DNA from: Ruminiclostridium hungatei
GTDB taxonomy: Bacteria; Bacillota; Clostridia; Acetivibrionales; DSM-1351
Direction of reading: 5' to 3'
Length of the DNA stretch: 64,000 nt
Assembly: GCF_002051585.1 (NCBI RefSeq)
Contig: NZ_MZGX01000023.1
Location: forward strand, 31,061-95,060
The notes under the pieces were generated by a model. The model was not told where the DNA came from and searched no databases. It saw only the letters and a program-made list of their open reading frames with translations. Of the stretch, positions 9,675 through 18,512 are shown piece after piece (within the stretch, counting starts at the first letter, position 1; each line of letters starts with the position of its first letter). The translations under genes and the position numbers were made by a program.

Positions 9675-10445
9675 TTAAAATTTGTTGTCTCCTCCGAACA
9701 AGCCGCCCAGTAATCCTCCGCCTATGCCTCCTATTCCCGACTGCTGCTCTCTGTGCCTGGCCCCCGCTGATGTGAGCCTGTCTGCGAGCCTTGACAAGGG
9801 CAGACTTTGAAGATAAACCAGCCCCGGACCGGTAAGCTTGGCAAGGAATAAGCCCTCTCCGCCGAAAAGTGCATTTTTGAAGCCTCCCACAAATTCGATA
9901 TCATAGTCTACGCTGGGTGAAAAGGCCACCAGGCAGCCTGTATCCACCTTGAGAGTCTCCCCTGGCAGGAGATTTTTCTGAATTATGGTTCCTCCCGAAT
10001 GTACAAAGGCCATACCGTTTCCAACCAGCCTCTGAAGTATGAAGCCCTCTCCTCCGAAGAAACCGGCGCCAAGCCTTTTTGTGAACGCCACTTCAATATC
10101 CACGCCATTTGCCGCACACAGGAATGCATCCTTCTGACAAAGGAAGCTTCCCCCAACGCTGGGCAGGTCTATTGGAATGATTTTTCCAGGATAGGGCGCT
10201 GAAAATGCCATATGCCTTTTGGCAGGAGAAGTGTTGTAAAAGGTGGTTATGAAAAAGCTCTCCCCGGTCAGCATTCTTTTAAAGCCCTTAAATGCTCCGC
10301 CATCTGTTGAAGTCTGCATCCTTATGCCGTCTTCCATATACATCATGGCACCGGCTTCAGCTCTCACACCTTCCGAAGGGTCCAGCTCCACCTCCACAAT
10401 CTGCATATCATCTCCGATGATTTTGTAATCAATAACATCTGCCAT
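9675..10445 (-). CDS. AIM24/TIGR00266 family protein
   Basis: A soluble, beta-rich protein of about 256 residues. The start [18 protein letters not shown], the [13 protein letters not shown] motif and repeated FGGEG glycine motifs identify the AIM24 family. Its role in bacteria is not established. The C-terminus is a glycine-rich tail ([15 protein letters not shown]). I preferred ATG 10445 over a GTG at 10472 because the shorter form matches the family start, although the G-rich site is a little distant. Confidence 0.85.
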   Translation of the reverse strand: MADVIDYKIIGDDMQIVEVELDPSEGVRAEAGAMMYMEDGIRMQTSTDGGAFKGFKRMLTGESFFITTFYNTSPAKRHMAFSAPYPGKIIPIDLPSVGGSFLCQKDAFLCAANGVDIEVAFTKRLGAGFFGGEGFILQRLVGNGMAFVHSGGTIIQKNLLPGETLKVDTGCLVAFSPSVDYDIEFVGGFKNALFGGEGLFLAKLTGPGLVYLQSLPLSRLADRLTSAGARHREQQSGIGGIGGGLLGGLFGGDNKF

Positions 10446-10551
10446 AATATTTCCATGCCCCCCATCTCGCACAAGACTCCATGAAAGTCACGACATGGAA
10501 TCGGTGCCCTATTTTTATTTGCTTCAAAATTTCTTTCAACCTTGGCCTCCT

Positions 10552-10640
10552 GTTATAAGTATATTTCAAATAGTTACAGGCCAAACCCGAAGGTATGGGA
10601 CCAACTATTTCAATTATATAATACGGTTAAAACTTATAAC
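10552..10640. other. Nested inverted repeats between pdxA and the AIM24 gene
   Basis: The outer arms GTTATAAG (10552-10559) and CTTATAAC (10633-10640) enclose inner arms AAATAGTT (10568-10575) and AACTATTT (10603-10610). The inner loop is G/C-rich. On the minus strand it would lie in the 5' untranslated region of the AIM24 gene. It has no U-run, so it is not an obvious terminator. Confidence 0.4.
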
Positions 10641-10660
10641 AGTCTGTTTTTGTAAAAAAA

Positions 10661-11686
10661 TTACAATCCATGAGATTTGTTATTGTACCAGGCTGAATAG
10701 GGTGCAGCGTATTTGGAGGCCAGAAGTATTGCCTCCGCCATGCTCACATCACTGGCTATTCCCTTGCCGGCTATGTCGTACGCAGTCCCATGGTCTACAG
10801 AGGTCCTCAAAAAAGGCAAACCCATGGTGATTGCAATGGTTCTTTCAAAATCCAGTGTCTTGGTGGCTATATGCCCCTGATCGTGATACAGGGAAAGCAC
10901 CGAGTTATATTTTCCCGTAAGGGCCTGATGAAATACAGAATCTGCACTGATGGGGCCTTCAACCCCGTAGCCCTGTTTTTTTGCCTTCTCTACCGCAGGT
11001 GCAATCTCTTTGAGCTCCTCAGCACCAAACATCCCGTTATCCCCGCTGTGTGGATTGAGTCCCGCCACCGCCATTATACCCTCAGTAATGCCAAGACTTT
11101 TTAAAGCCCCGGTGCATCTGTCAATATAGTCCAGCAGCCTGTGCTCCGTTACCAGTTCACAGGCTTTTGCAAGTGAAACATGCCTCGTCAGGAAGAAAAC
11201 CCGCATACCCCTGACCTCGAACATTGTCAAGGGATCAGGGGTATCAGTCAGGGCGGCAAGTATTTCGGTATGCCCTATAAAGTCCACATTGCCGGCCTTT
11301 AAAGCCTGCTTGTTTATGGGTGTGGTGGCGATAGCCTCCAATTGGCCTGCTTTTGCCAGCTCAACACATTTTTTTATATACTGGTAGGAGGCAGTTCCGC
11401 CTCCGGCCTGAACCGAGCCCAGTTTCAGAGAGTCCGGCTCTATATTGTCAAGGTCCACAACATTTATCATCCCTGTTTCATAGCTGCCCCGGGAACTGCT
11501 CTCAATTACCCGCACCTTCAGAGCAAGCCCCAGCATAGCTATATATTTGCTTATCAATTTTACGGAGCCTATGACTGCCGGTTTGCATACCCTGTTGATT
11601 TCCTCCCTGGCAATTGCCTTTACAACTATTTCAGGGCCAATGCCTGCCGGATCTCCCATGGGAATACCTATATAGGGTCTGTTCAT
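10661..11686 (-). CDS. pdxA: PdxA family NAD-dependent 4-phosphohydroxy acid dehydrogenase
   Basis: An oxidative decarboxylase of the 4-hydroxythreonine-4-phosphate dehydrogenase family, about 341 residues. [14 protein letters not shown] is the family signature. The metal-binding histidines are in [16 protein letters not shown] and [11 protein letters not shown], and the C-terminal [14 protein letters not shown] is conserved. I chose ATG 11686, which has GGGAGA just upstream; the ATG at 11698 has none. No other pyridoxal synthesis genes are near. It could equally be the PdxA2 subtype that acts on phosphorylated D-threonate or D-erythronate. Confidence 0.88.
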   Translation of the reverse strand: MNRPYIGIPMGDPAGIGPEIVVKAIAREEINRVCKPAVIGSVKLISKYIAMLGLALKVRVIESSSRGSYETGMINVVDLDNIEPDSLKLGSVQAGGGTASYQYIKKCVELAKAGQLEAIATTPINKQALKAGNVDFIGHTEILAALTDTPDPLTMFEVRGMRVFFLTRHVSLAKACELVTEHRLLDYIDRCTGALKSLGITEGIMAVAGLNPHSGDNGMFGAEELKEIAPAVEKAKKQGYGVEGPISADSVFHQALTGKYNSVLSLYHDQGHIATKTLDFERTIAITMGLPFLRTSVDHGTAYDIAGKGIASDVSMAEAILLASKYAAPYSAWYNNKSHGL

Positions 11687-11698
11687 CTTATCTCCCAT

Positions 11699-11949
11699 CT
11701 ACGCGCATAGCGCGTACACAAATAGTAATGAAAGACACGCAGTGGCTTTCGCTGCGTGAAATCCACTTTGACTTACCACATGTATCTTTCACGCTATCCT
11801 CCTGCCTACCAAAGTCAATTACGGTTCAAATCCTTTGCCTTTTCAGGTGAATTGTGTTTCCTCCGATATTAACTGACTTTTTCATTTCTTTAAGTATAAC
11901 CTGTTAAGTCCGGTATGTGTATTCCAGCAGAAGAAAAACCTATAAAAAT
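11699..11949. other. Intergenic region with small hairpins
   Basis: No gene is seen. There are short hairpins at 11701-11715 (ACGCGC/GCGCGT) and 11736-11758 (CACGCAG/CTGCGTG). A second CACG-type stretch follows near 11788-11795. It is probably the promoter region of pdxA. Confidence 0.35.
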
Positions 11950-12687
11950 TTACTTTCTCACCGCTGCCCTTCTTAAAAGCAGGAAACAAAGTCCCGCCAC
12001 AGCAGCAGCTCCGGCAGTGAAGGAAAGCAGGGCAATGTAGGGGTTTACCCCATCCTTCAGACCTCCCAGTACTAAAAGGACATCTCCAATAAATCTGAAT
12101 ATCCTTCCCTTTGTAACAGCACTTTCCAAAGCAGGCAGAATGATTGCGAAAATGGCAGGAACTCCGATTGAGACTATTATCTTGAGCATTTTGTTCATTC
12201 TGAAATAAAGGCTTGTAATAAAGTAGCCTCCCAAATAGGATAAAAGGTAAAAGACAAGATTAAAGAAGAAATTCACTGCTATTTTCAATAATACGAAAGC
12301 CTGTAAAGTCCACTCTCCGTATACCTGGTAAAAAGCCGACCTGTAGTCCATAAATTGCGCTACTATATTGGAATATGAAGTATCAATAAATGCCATTGCT
12401 CCGCACAATATGAGCGCCGACAGCAAAAAGCCCTTAAATTGAAGCCTTCTGGGAACATTGTTTGTTGAAAGGAACAGGAAGTTTTGCTTGAAGGAACTCA
12501 AGCCTGCAACAAATAGAAATATCAGCGAGGCCATTTTCCCTCCGCCCACAAAGCTGTCGCCGTCACCTGTAGTCACATTTATCGAATAGCTGATGAGTAT
12601 GGTAACCGCAGCCATAATCAAATAGAACATAACTACTGCCGTTTTGATTTCTGTAAGATAATATTTAACAATTGCCTTAATTCTCAT
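11950..12687 (-). CDS. ABC exporter permease, ABC-2 type
   Basis: A 245-residue membrane protein with about six hydrophobic segments and no enzymatic motif. It follows an ABC ATPase gene and a GntR/YtrA regulator on the same strand, so it is the likely membrane half of that exporter. The fold (short N-terminal cytoplasmic stretch, then paired helices) fits ABC-2 permeases of the YtrC/D kind. The substrate is unknown. About 100 bp separate it from the ATPase gene, without a clear terminator. Confidence 0.75.
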   Translation of the reverse strand: MRIKAIVKYYLTEIKTAVVMFYLIMAAVTILISYSINVTTGDGDSFVGGGKMASLIFLFVAGLSSFKQNFLFLSTNNVPRRLQFKGFLLSALILCGAMAFIDTSYSNIVAQFMDYRSAFYQVYGEWTLQAFVLLKIAVNFFFNLVFYLLSYLGGYFITSLYFRMNKMLKIIVSIGVPAIFAIILPALESAVTKGRIFRFIGDVLLVLGGLKDGVNPYIALLSFTAGAAAVAGLCFLLLRRAAVRK

Positions 12688-12794
12688 TTTTACTCCTTTT
12701 CCGCCATGCGAAAATTAATTCTCCACCATTGATAAACCGTTCAGAATTAAGTATTGCACCGGCTTTATTTATTTGATTTATCAACTTGCCTTTC

Positions 12795-13640
12795 TCAGTT
12801 GGTTAGCTGGATAAAAAGTTTTTGAAGGTCAAGCCTTGATATTTCAAGACCTTCAGGCAGACTGTCCTTTTGTGGTGTTTCAAGGACATAAGCGGTTTTA
12901 AGCCCCCCCAGTGTATCGACTCCCAGTACCTTCTTCCCCCGGACAAAGCTGTCAACTGCCGTTGCAGTCCCGGAAACCGAATAGCCTTTGGAAAGTACGT
13001 TTTCAACCTGGTCCTGCATTATGAGCCTGCCGTCCTTAATAACAACCACCTCTTCAATGATATCCGCAGCTTCCTCTATCAGATGTGTAGATATCACTAT
13101 GGTTCTGGGGCGCTCACTGTATGCTCTTATAAGTTCCTTGTAAAACAGCTCCCGGTGGTTTGCGTCCAGTCCCAGCACAGGTTCATCCAACAGTACCACA
13201 GGAGCATTGCTGGCAAGAGAAATTATTATTTTCAATATGGACTGGTATCCGGTGGAAAGGTTTTTAATCTTACTGCCTGTACTCAATGAAAACTTCTCAC
13301 TTAACGAAGCTGCGTATTCTGCATCAAACTCCGGATAAAACTCCTTGGTCCAGATATAGGCCTTCCTGACAGTCATCCACTCGGGATAAAAATTGGTTTC
13401 AGTCATAAAATAAATTTTTGACAGGGCTCGGTCATTCTCCATGACCTGTTCCCCATCCAGCAGTATTTCTCCATTTGAAGGAAATATCCTGTTGGTTATA
13501 AGATTGAGCAATGTAGTTTTTCCTGCTCCATTCCTTCCCAGAAGCCCATAGATTTTATTTTCCTCAAGCTTCAGCGAAATATTGTCCAGTGCGGTAGTTT
13601 TGCCGAATGTCATGGTTACAGCCTTGATATCTATGCTCAT
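12795..13640 (-). CDS. ABC transporter ATP-binding protein (YtrB-like)
   Basis: A 281-residue ATPase with Walker A GRNGAGKTTL, a degenerate signature LSTGYQSILK and Walker B VVLLDEPVLGLD, followed by a C-terminal extension of about 70 residues. The signature helix (LSTGY instead of LSGGQ) is typical of YtrB/BcrA-like exporters linked to GntR regulators. Its ATG overlaps the stop codon of the regulator gene in an ATGA arrangement. Confidence 0.88.
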   Translation of the reverse strand: MSIDIKAVTMTFGKTTALDNISLKLEENKIYGLLGRNGAGKTTLLNLITNRIFPSNGEILLDGEQVMENDRALSKIYFMTETNFYPEWMTVRKAYIWTKEFYPEFDAEYAASLSEKFSLSTGSKIKNLSTGYQSILKIIISLASNAPVVLLDEPVLGLDANHRELFYKELIRAYSERPRTIVISTHLIEEAADIIEEVVVIKDGRLIMQDQVENVLSKGYSVSGTATAVDSFVRGKKVLGVDTLGGLKTAYVLETPQKDSLPEGLEISRLDLQKLFIQLTN

Positions 13641-14005
13641 TTATCAAACCCTCTTTCCAACATTTTTAGTATGTCTTCCTTGGTAATTGAAAGCTTTTTA
13701 GCCTCTGAAACAAGTGAAGTTATATACATTTCAAAAAAATTCTCTTTTCTTGTGTCAAGTATCTTTTCCTTTGCGCCTTTTGAAACAAACATACCCAATC
13801 CCCTTTTCTTATAAACTATTCCATCGTCCACCAACCTGTTTATACCCTTCAATGCCGTAGCAGGATTTATCCTGTAGCTTATGGATATTTCCGTGGTGGA
13901 AGGTATCTGAGCCTCTTCCTGGTATGCTCCTGCCAATATGGCGTCCTCTATTTCCTCGGACAGTTGCAGGTATATGGGTTTTTCCGAACTAAAATCCAAA
14001 TTCAA
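13637..14005 (-). CDS. GntR family regulator, YtrA subfamily
   Basis: A 122-residue regulator with an N-terminal winged helix (PIYLQLSEEIEDAIL, then IPSTTEISISYRINPATA) and a short C-terminal dimerisation helix instead of a large effector domain, which defines the YtrA group. It is the first gene of the operon with the ABC exporter. A near-perfect palindrome lies just upstream, so autoregulation is very likely. In relatives these operons respond to cell-wall-active antibiotics; that response is an inference here. Confidence 0.9.
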   Translation of the reverse strand: MNLDFSSEKPIYLQLSEEIEDAILAGAYQEEAQIPSTTEISISYRINPATALKGINRLVDDGIVYKKRGLGMFVSKGAKEKILDTRKENFFEMYITSLVSEAKKLSITKEDILKMLERGFDK

Positions 14006-14018
14006 TTTATCACCACCT

Positions 14019-14066
14019 AAACAGTTATATAGTTAATTACTCATGTAACTAACTATATAACTGTTT
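14019..14066. promoter_or_regulatory. Palindromic operator of the YtrA-type regulator
   Basis: Seventeen-base arms (14019-14035 and 14050-14066, beginning AAACAGTTATATAG) are exact reverse complements separated by 14 bases. The site is 14 bases upstream of the regulator start and overlaps the expected promoter. Confidence 0.8.
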
Positions 14067-14192
14067 GGAATAACTGTCAATACTTCTTTAATTTTTTCCT
14101 GGAAATTTGTAAAAAAACAGTTAAAACATACTTAATCAATGCAAAAAACGTATATACTAGTACTGATGCTTGAGCGTTGAGAGGAGACAATT

Positions 14193-15185
14193 ATGCCCAA
14201 TCTGGCAACACATTACCTATGCGGTCTGGAAGCTGTAAAAAACATTGAGAACAGCGGGTGCAGAGAGCTGATACAAAGGCATCAGAACGTATTCAACCTG
14301 GGTGTCCAAGGGCCTGATATCCTTTTTTACTATGAGGTGTGGCCCTGGAGCAAGAAAAGCATAGAGCCGAATATCGGCCGGACAATGCACAGCTCCAAGG
14401 TAAATATGGTGTTCAGAGCCCTCGTTGATTATATCCTCCGGCAAAAGGGCCATGTCAGGGATATATTGAGTGTATATTTAATGGGCTTTGTCAGCCATAA
14501 CTGCATGGATGGGCTTGGACATCCCTACATTTTTTACAGGTCGGGCTTCAATACTCCCGAGGCAAACAACGAGAACCTGTTTGTGTATTATCACCGCAAA
14601 TTCGAGGTGACCATTGACGTACTTTTGTGCAAAAGGTTTCTTGACAAACAGGTACACCAGATAAACTGCGCCGAACTGCTGGAAGTAAATAAGGTGGAGT
14701 TGGGGCTGATTGGAGAGATGTATGAGAGTGCGGTAAATTCCGTTTTTAATGCAAATATTCATAAGAAAAAGGTTAAGAGAGCCGTAAAGGAAATGCTGCT
14801 TGTGGAAAAGCTGCTCAGGGACCCCTGCGGAGTAAAGAAAAAGGTACTTGAATTTATTGACCGGCTTATTTACAGGTTCCCGCTGTACTCCAGCCTGATA
14901 TACCCTCTGCAGGTGACAGACGGACTGGATTATCTGAATATTTCCGGAAGTGAATGGTGTATGCCCTTTGACAGCACCATCAAAAGTACAAAGTCATTTA
15001 TGGACCTTTTTAATGAAGCCTGTAAAAAAACCCAGGTGTTCTGCGATCTGCTGTATTCGGGTATCTTTCTGGACAGTTCGGGGCTGCCTCGCACACTTGA
15101 GCTGCTGGGGAACAACTCCTATACCACTGGTATTGACTGTGATACACCGGCGGTTTTTAAATACTCCGATATAATTTTCAGGTAA
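14193..15185 (+). CDS. Zinc-dependent phospholipase C-like protein
   Basis: A 330-residue protein of the zinc-dependent phospholipase C/S1-P1 nuclease superfamily. The N-terminal MPNLATHYLCG, NLGVQGPDILFYY and the metal-binding SHNCMDGLGHPYIFY match this group, with histidines and aspartates placed as zinc ligands. It has no signal peptide, so it is probably cytoplasmic, unlike the classical secreted toxins. The actual substrate is not known. It is preceded by GAGAGGAG and followed by a strong terminator. Confidence 0.8.
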   Translation: MPNLATHYLCGLEAVKNIENSGCRELIQRHQNVFNLGVQGPDILFYYEVWPWSKKSIEPNIGRTMHSSKVNMVFRALVDYILRQKGHVRDILSVYLMGFVSHNCMDGLGHPYIFYRSGFNTPEANNENLFVYYHRKFEVTIDVLLCKRFLDKQVHQINCAELLEVNKVELGLIGEMYESAVNSVFNANIHKKKVKRAVKEMLLVEKLLRDPCGVKKKVLEFIDRLIYRFPLYSSLIYPLQVTDGLDYLNISGSEWCMPFDSTIKSTKSFMDLFNEACKKTQVFCDLLYSGIFLDSSGLPRTLELLGNNSYTTGIDCDTPAVFKYSDIIFR

Positions 15186-15204
15186 AAAACATTCCGGACT
15201 GGAA

Positions 15205-15240
15205 CAGGCCGCAGGATTTAAAATCCTGCGGCCTGTTTTA
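15205..15240. terminator. Bidirectional terminator between the phospholipase-like gene and pfkA
   Basis: A 14-bp GC-rich stem (15205-15218 with 15222-15235) with a tiny loop, followed by TTTTA on the plus strand. It also ends pfkA from the other side. Confidence 0.88.
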
Positions 15241-15270
15241 TATCAGTTCATTTATATACATGTATACATG

Positions 15271-16254
15271 CTATATTGATAAAATACTGCTCATTCTCAG
15301 CAGATCCTGGTCGATATCCTTCTTCATTGAAAGTGCTTCATCAATATCCAGGTCAACAATCTTTGCATCCTTGACGGAAATTATTCTGTTAAAGACTCCG
15401 TCTCTCAGCAGTTCAACAGCCTTAACGCCCATGGCACTTGCCATAACCCTGTCCTGGATAGTGGGGCTTCCGCCTCTTTGAATATATCCCAGAACTGTTC
15501 CTCTGGTTTCTATGCCTGTGAGATCTTCAATTTTCTTGGCAAGCTCAAGTGCACCGCCGATTTTTTCAGATATGCCCTCTGCGAGAATAATGATATAGTT
15601 TTTCTTTCCGTTATTTCTTCCCTGAATAATCTTCCTGATTATATCCTTGTCAAAATCAAATTCCTTCTCAGGCAGCAAAATAACTTCCGCGCCTCCGGCT
15701 ATACCAACATTAAGAGCAATATGTCCGGCACGCCTTCCCATAACTTCAAGCACGCTGCAGCGCTCGTGGGAATATGCGGTGTCTCTTATTTTATCCAGCG
15801 CATCCTGTACGGTATTCATTGCAGTATCATACCCTATGGTATAATCCGAGCTGGCTATATCATTATCTATAGTTCCCGGCAGACCCATCACCTTCATGCC
15901 GAATTTGCTGAAATCCCTTGCTCCTCTGTAGGAACCGTCTCCTCCGATTACAACAAGTGCGTCCATTCCAAAAGCCCTTGATATTGACATGGCCTTCTGC
16001 ATGCCTTCCTCGGTAGTAAATGCCTTGCATCTGGCTGTCTGAAGTATAGTTCCGCCGCGGTGGATTATATCCGATACATTTCTGGCTGTCATTTCAGATA
16101 TATCGCCTGTTATAAGCCCATTGTATCCTTTTCTGACTCCCAGCATCTTAAAACCGTAATAAATTCCTGATCTGACAACTGCGCGTATTGCTGCATTCAT
16201 TCCGGGGGCATCTCCGCCGCTGGTAAGTACACCTATTGTTTTTATGTCACTCAT
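15271..16254 (-). CDS. pfkA: ATP-dependent 6-phosphofructokinase
   Basis: The key glycolytic kinase making fructose 1,6-bisphosphate. The 327 residues are the normal bacterial length. GVLTSGGDAPGMNAAIR and GGDGSYRGA form the ATP site. PGTIDNDI carries the catalytic aspartate, and EVMGRRAGHIAL binds fructose 6-phosphate. The Gly in GGDGS fits ATP rather than pyrophosphate as donor. The gene stands alone, without pyk next to it. Confidence 0.96.
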   Translation of the reverse strand: MSDIKTIGVLTSGGDAPGMNAAIRAVVRSGIYYGFKMLGVRKGYNGLITGDISEMTARNVSDIIHRGGTILQTARCKAFTTEEGMQKAMSISRAFGMDALVVIGGDGSYRGARDFSKFGMKVMGLPGTIDNDIASSDYTIGYDTAMNTVQDALDKIRDTAYSHERCSVLEVMGRRAGHIALNVGIAGGAEVILLPEKEFDFDKDIIRKIIQGRNNGKKNYIIILAEGISEKIGGALELAKKIEDLTGIETRGTVLGYIQRGGSPTIQDRVMASAMGVKAVELLRDGVFNRIISVKDAKIVDLDIDEALSMKKDIDQDLLRMSSILSI

Positions 16255-16441
16255 ACGAACCCTCCTAAGACCTTGAAAAAACTTTTAGTAATGAGAATCT
16301 CTAAATTCATCTGTTTATGGTCTTCCTCATTGAAGCAACATGAAACCGACTGATAAGATTAATAAAATATATTTAAAAAAAAATATAAAAACCCAATTTA
16401 ATTTATTATAAACTAATACTGTACTATTAACAATACAAAAA

Positions 16442-17347
16442 CTAACAGATTTTTGCGCCATTTAGGGCTTTTCCTATGGTATCTCCTGCCAAAACTCTGG
16501 TCTCAAAGCCGGAGGCTGTCTGCTCCAGGATTTCCTTATCTATGACAACCCGGCCCTTTTTGAAGAACAGGAGCACCGTGGAACCTCCGAATTTGAAGTA
16601 CCCTTTTTCTTCCCCTCTCTCCAGCCTGCTGTCCGGCGTATAGGTCTGAATTATGGTGCCTACCGATGTGGCGCCAACCTCCGCATACAATACCTCTCCA
16701 AAGTTGTCGGTGCGGAATATGCTGTACTCCCTTTTGTTTCTGCAGTACAGCTCAGGTATCCTCTCCAGGGCCACAGGATTGACAGAGTAATATTCACCCT
16801 TCACTTTGACCGGCGCACTGCATGAGCCGTTGTCAAAAAAATGGAACCTGTGGTAATCCACCGGGCAAAGCCTCAAAATCATATAGGTCCCCCCGTCATA
16901 CTCCTTTGCCAGCTTATCATTTTGAAGCAGCTCAGCCAGGCTGTAATTCATTCCCTTAATCTGCAGGATACTCCCGGGATTAATATCGGTCCAGGCTTGA
17001 AGACGCCCGTCTCCCGGGGACATAAGGCAGCCGGCAGGCTTATCAAAAGGCCTGGCAGTTTTTTTCAGCTTCCGCGCAAAAAAATCATTAAAGCTTTTAA
17101 AAGACCCAGGCTCAGTTTCACACTCGGTCATATCTATGGAAAAATTTCTTACGAAACCGGCAATGCTTCCTTTGCTCAAAGGCAGGTCGCAAAAGAAGCC
17201 TGTGAGGGCAGAATAAATTTTCCGTTTAATCAGCAGTTCCAGCCCAAGTTTTCCGGGCCCCGTCTTGTACAGCGCATTCAGCAGCCTTCCCCCGGCTACC
17301 TTTTCCAGATCGTATTCTCCGGTTTTACGGTTGTATATTTTAATCAT
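16442..17347 (-). CDS. psd: Phosphatidylserine decarboxylase proenzyme
   Basis: Makes phosphatidylethanolamine at the membrane. The proenzyme cuts itself before the serine in FGGST (near the C-terminus), turning it into the pyruvoyl group. The GGST form replaces the LGST of E. coli and is usual in clostridial members. VDYHRFHF carries the conserved histidines. I chose ATG 17347, which has AAAGGGG upstream and gives a 301-residue protein; an upstream ATG at 17422 lacks a site. No pssA is adjacent. Confidence 0.92.
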   Translation of the reverse strand: MIKIYNRKTGEYDLEKVAGGRLLNALYKTGPGKLGLELLIKRKIYSALTGFFCDLPLSKGSIAGFVRNFSIDMTECETEPGSFKSFNDFFARKLKKTARPFDKPAGCLMSPGDGRLQAWTDINPGSILQIKGMNYSLAELLQNDKLAKEYDGGTYMILRLCPVDYHRFHFFDNGSCSAPVKVKGEYYSVNPVALERIPELYCRNKREYSIFRTDNFGEVLYAEVGATSVGTIIQTYTPDSRLERGEEKGYFKFGGSTVLLFFKKGRVVIDKEILEQTASGFETRVLAGDTIGKALNGAKIC

Positions 17348-17467
17348 AAAGGACCCCTTTAATAAAAAAATGCCGGAACAATTGCCGTATATAAATTGCT
17401 CCACATAACTAAAATGATACAAAAACTTTATGAGGTTGTCAAAGAATTTAGTACTCTTGCAGCGAAA

Positions 17468-17503
17468 AAGGCCATCTCCCCTCAGAATACGGGTGATGGC
17501 CTT
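17468..17503 (-). terminator. Terminator after the SIMPL gene
   Basis: Nine-base arms (17468-17476 and 17495-17503, AAGGCCATC/GATGGCCTT) are followed on the minus strand by TTTTC. Confidence 0.7.
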
Positions 17504-17548
17504 CTGTTTATATTCCGTTTATATTCTGCTTATATCCTGTTCAAAACG

Positions 17549-18358
17549 TCAGTTCAAGTTAAAGGTTACGGACACTCTCGCACTTACCTTTATCTGACCG
17601 GGGGAAAAATCGTCGTCACTGCTTCCCTGTGCTGCCGGCATTTGCACATTGGACGTGGCATTGGATATGGAATTTGCAGCCCAGTTTGCACTGGAATATG
17701 CTGAACTCCACGGGCTGTAGTAGGAGATGGCATCCTCCTGGACCTCCTGTATAAGGGAGGCCTTGCCCACAGTCTGTCCCAGCTCCTTGGCCATGGCAGA
17801 AGCCTTTTCCTTGGCGGCTCTGATGGCAAGGGTCCTGGCTTCGTCCTTGTATTTTCTCAATTGGGTGGTTTTAAACTGCACATTTTGAATGTAATTTGCA
17901 CCGGCCTCCAGCAAGCTGGTCAGCAGCTCTTCAAATTTAGCCAGGTCCTTCAGTGTTATCACCAGTCCCCTATGGACGGTATAGCCCTTGAAAATACTCT
18001 CCCCGTTGTTTGAGTAGGTATATTTGGGATTCACATTGATATAATCGGTAACAACATATTTGGACTCTATTTTTAGTTCATTTGTAATAGCCTTTATTTT
18101 CTTTATCCTTGTATCATTTTCGGACTTAGCCTTTGAAATTTCCAGATTTGTAGTTTCCACAGCCAGTGAAAACACCGCCTCATCAGGCATGACCATAACA
18201 TCCGCGGTACCCGTAACGGATATGGTTCCCGCCTCTTCGCGGCCTCCTGCCGCTGTAGTATTTCCCTCTGCAAAGCATATGGTGGTTAAAACCGAAATGA
18301 CAAGCAGCACGGACAAAAGCAACATACCCACTCTGGGCTTTCGGGCAATAAAATTCAT
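17549..18358 (-). CDS. SIMPL domain (DUF541) exported protein
   Basis: A 269-residue protein with an N-terminal signal sequence (hydrophobic MLLLSVLLVISVLTTICFA) followed by a SIMPL/DUF541 domain. ISVTGTADVMVMPDEAVFSL is the typical opening strand, and a conserved RxxALxxAKEKA-like helix occurs at about residues 180-195. The C-terminus is Ser/Asn-rich. Family members are periplasmic or extracytoplasmic and are linked to stress, but their biochemical role is not settled. Confidence 0.88.
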   Translation of the reverse strand: MNFIARKPRVGMLLLSVLLVISVLTTICFAEGNTTAAGGREEAGTISVTGTADVMVMPDEAVFSLAVETTNLEISKAKSENDTRIKKIKAITNELKIESKYVVTDYINVNPKYTYSNNGESIFKGYTVHRGLVITLKDLAKFEELLTSLLEAGANYIQNVQFKTTQLRKYKDEARTLAIRAAKEKASAMAKELGQTVGKASLIQEVQEDAISYYSPWSSAYSSANWAANSISNATSNVQMPAAQGSSDDDFSPGQIKVSARVSVTFNLN

Positions 18359-18512
18359 ACTCTCGTACCTCCATTTTCATTTTCAGACTATCGCAATAGT
18401 TTATAATAACAGACTACTACAATAGTCCAAAATTGTCAATACACTGAAGCACCGGAAATGTGGATTTCACTGCAGGTATCCTCCGCAGGTCTCCACCTCA
18501 GTTTTCATGCTT

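Noticed and set aside
10576..10602. CAAACC..GGGAC pattern resembling a class I cyclic di-GMP riboswitch
   Set aside because: Only a short stretch fits; the second helix, the tetraloop receptor and the GCAAAGCC part are missing.
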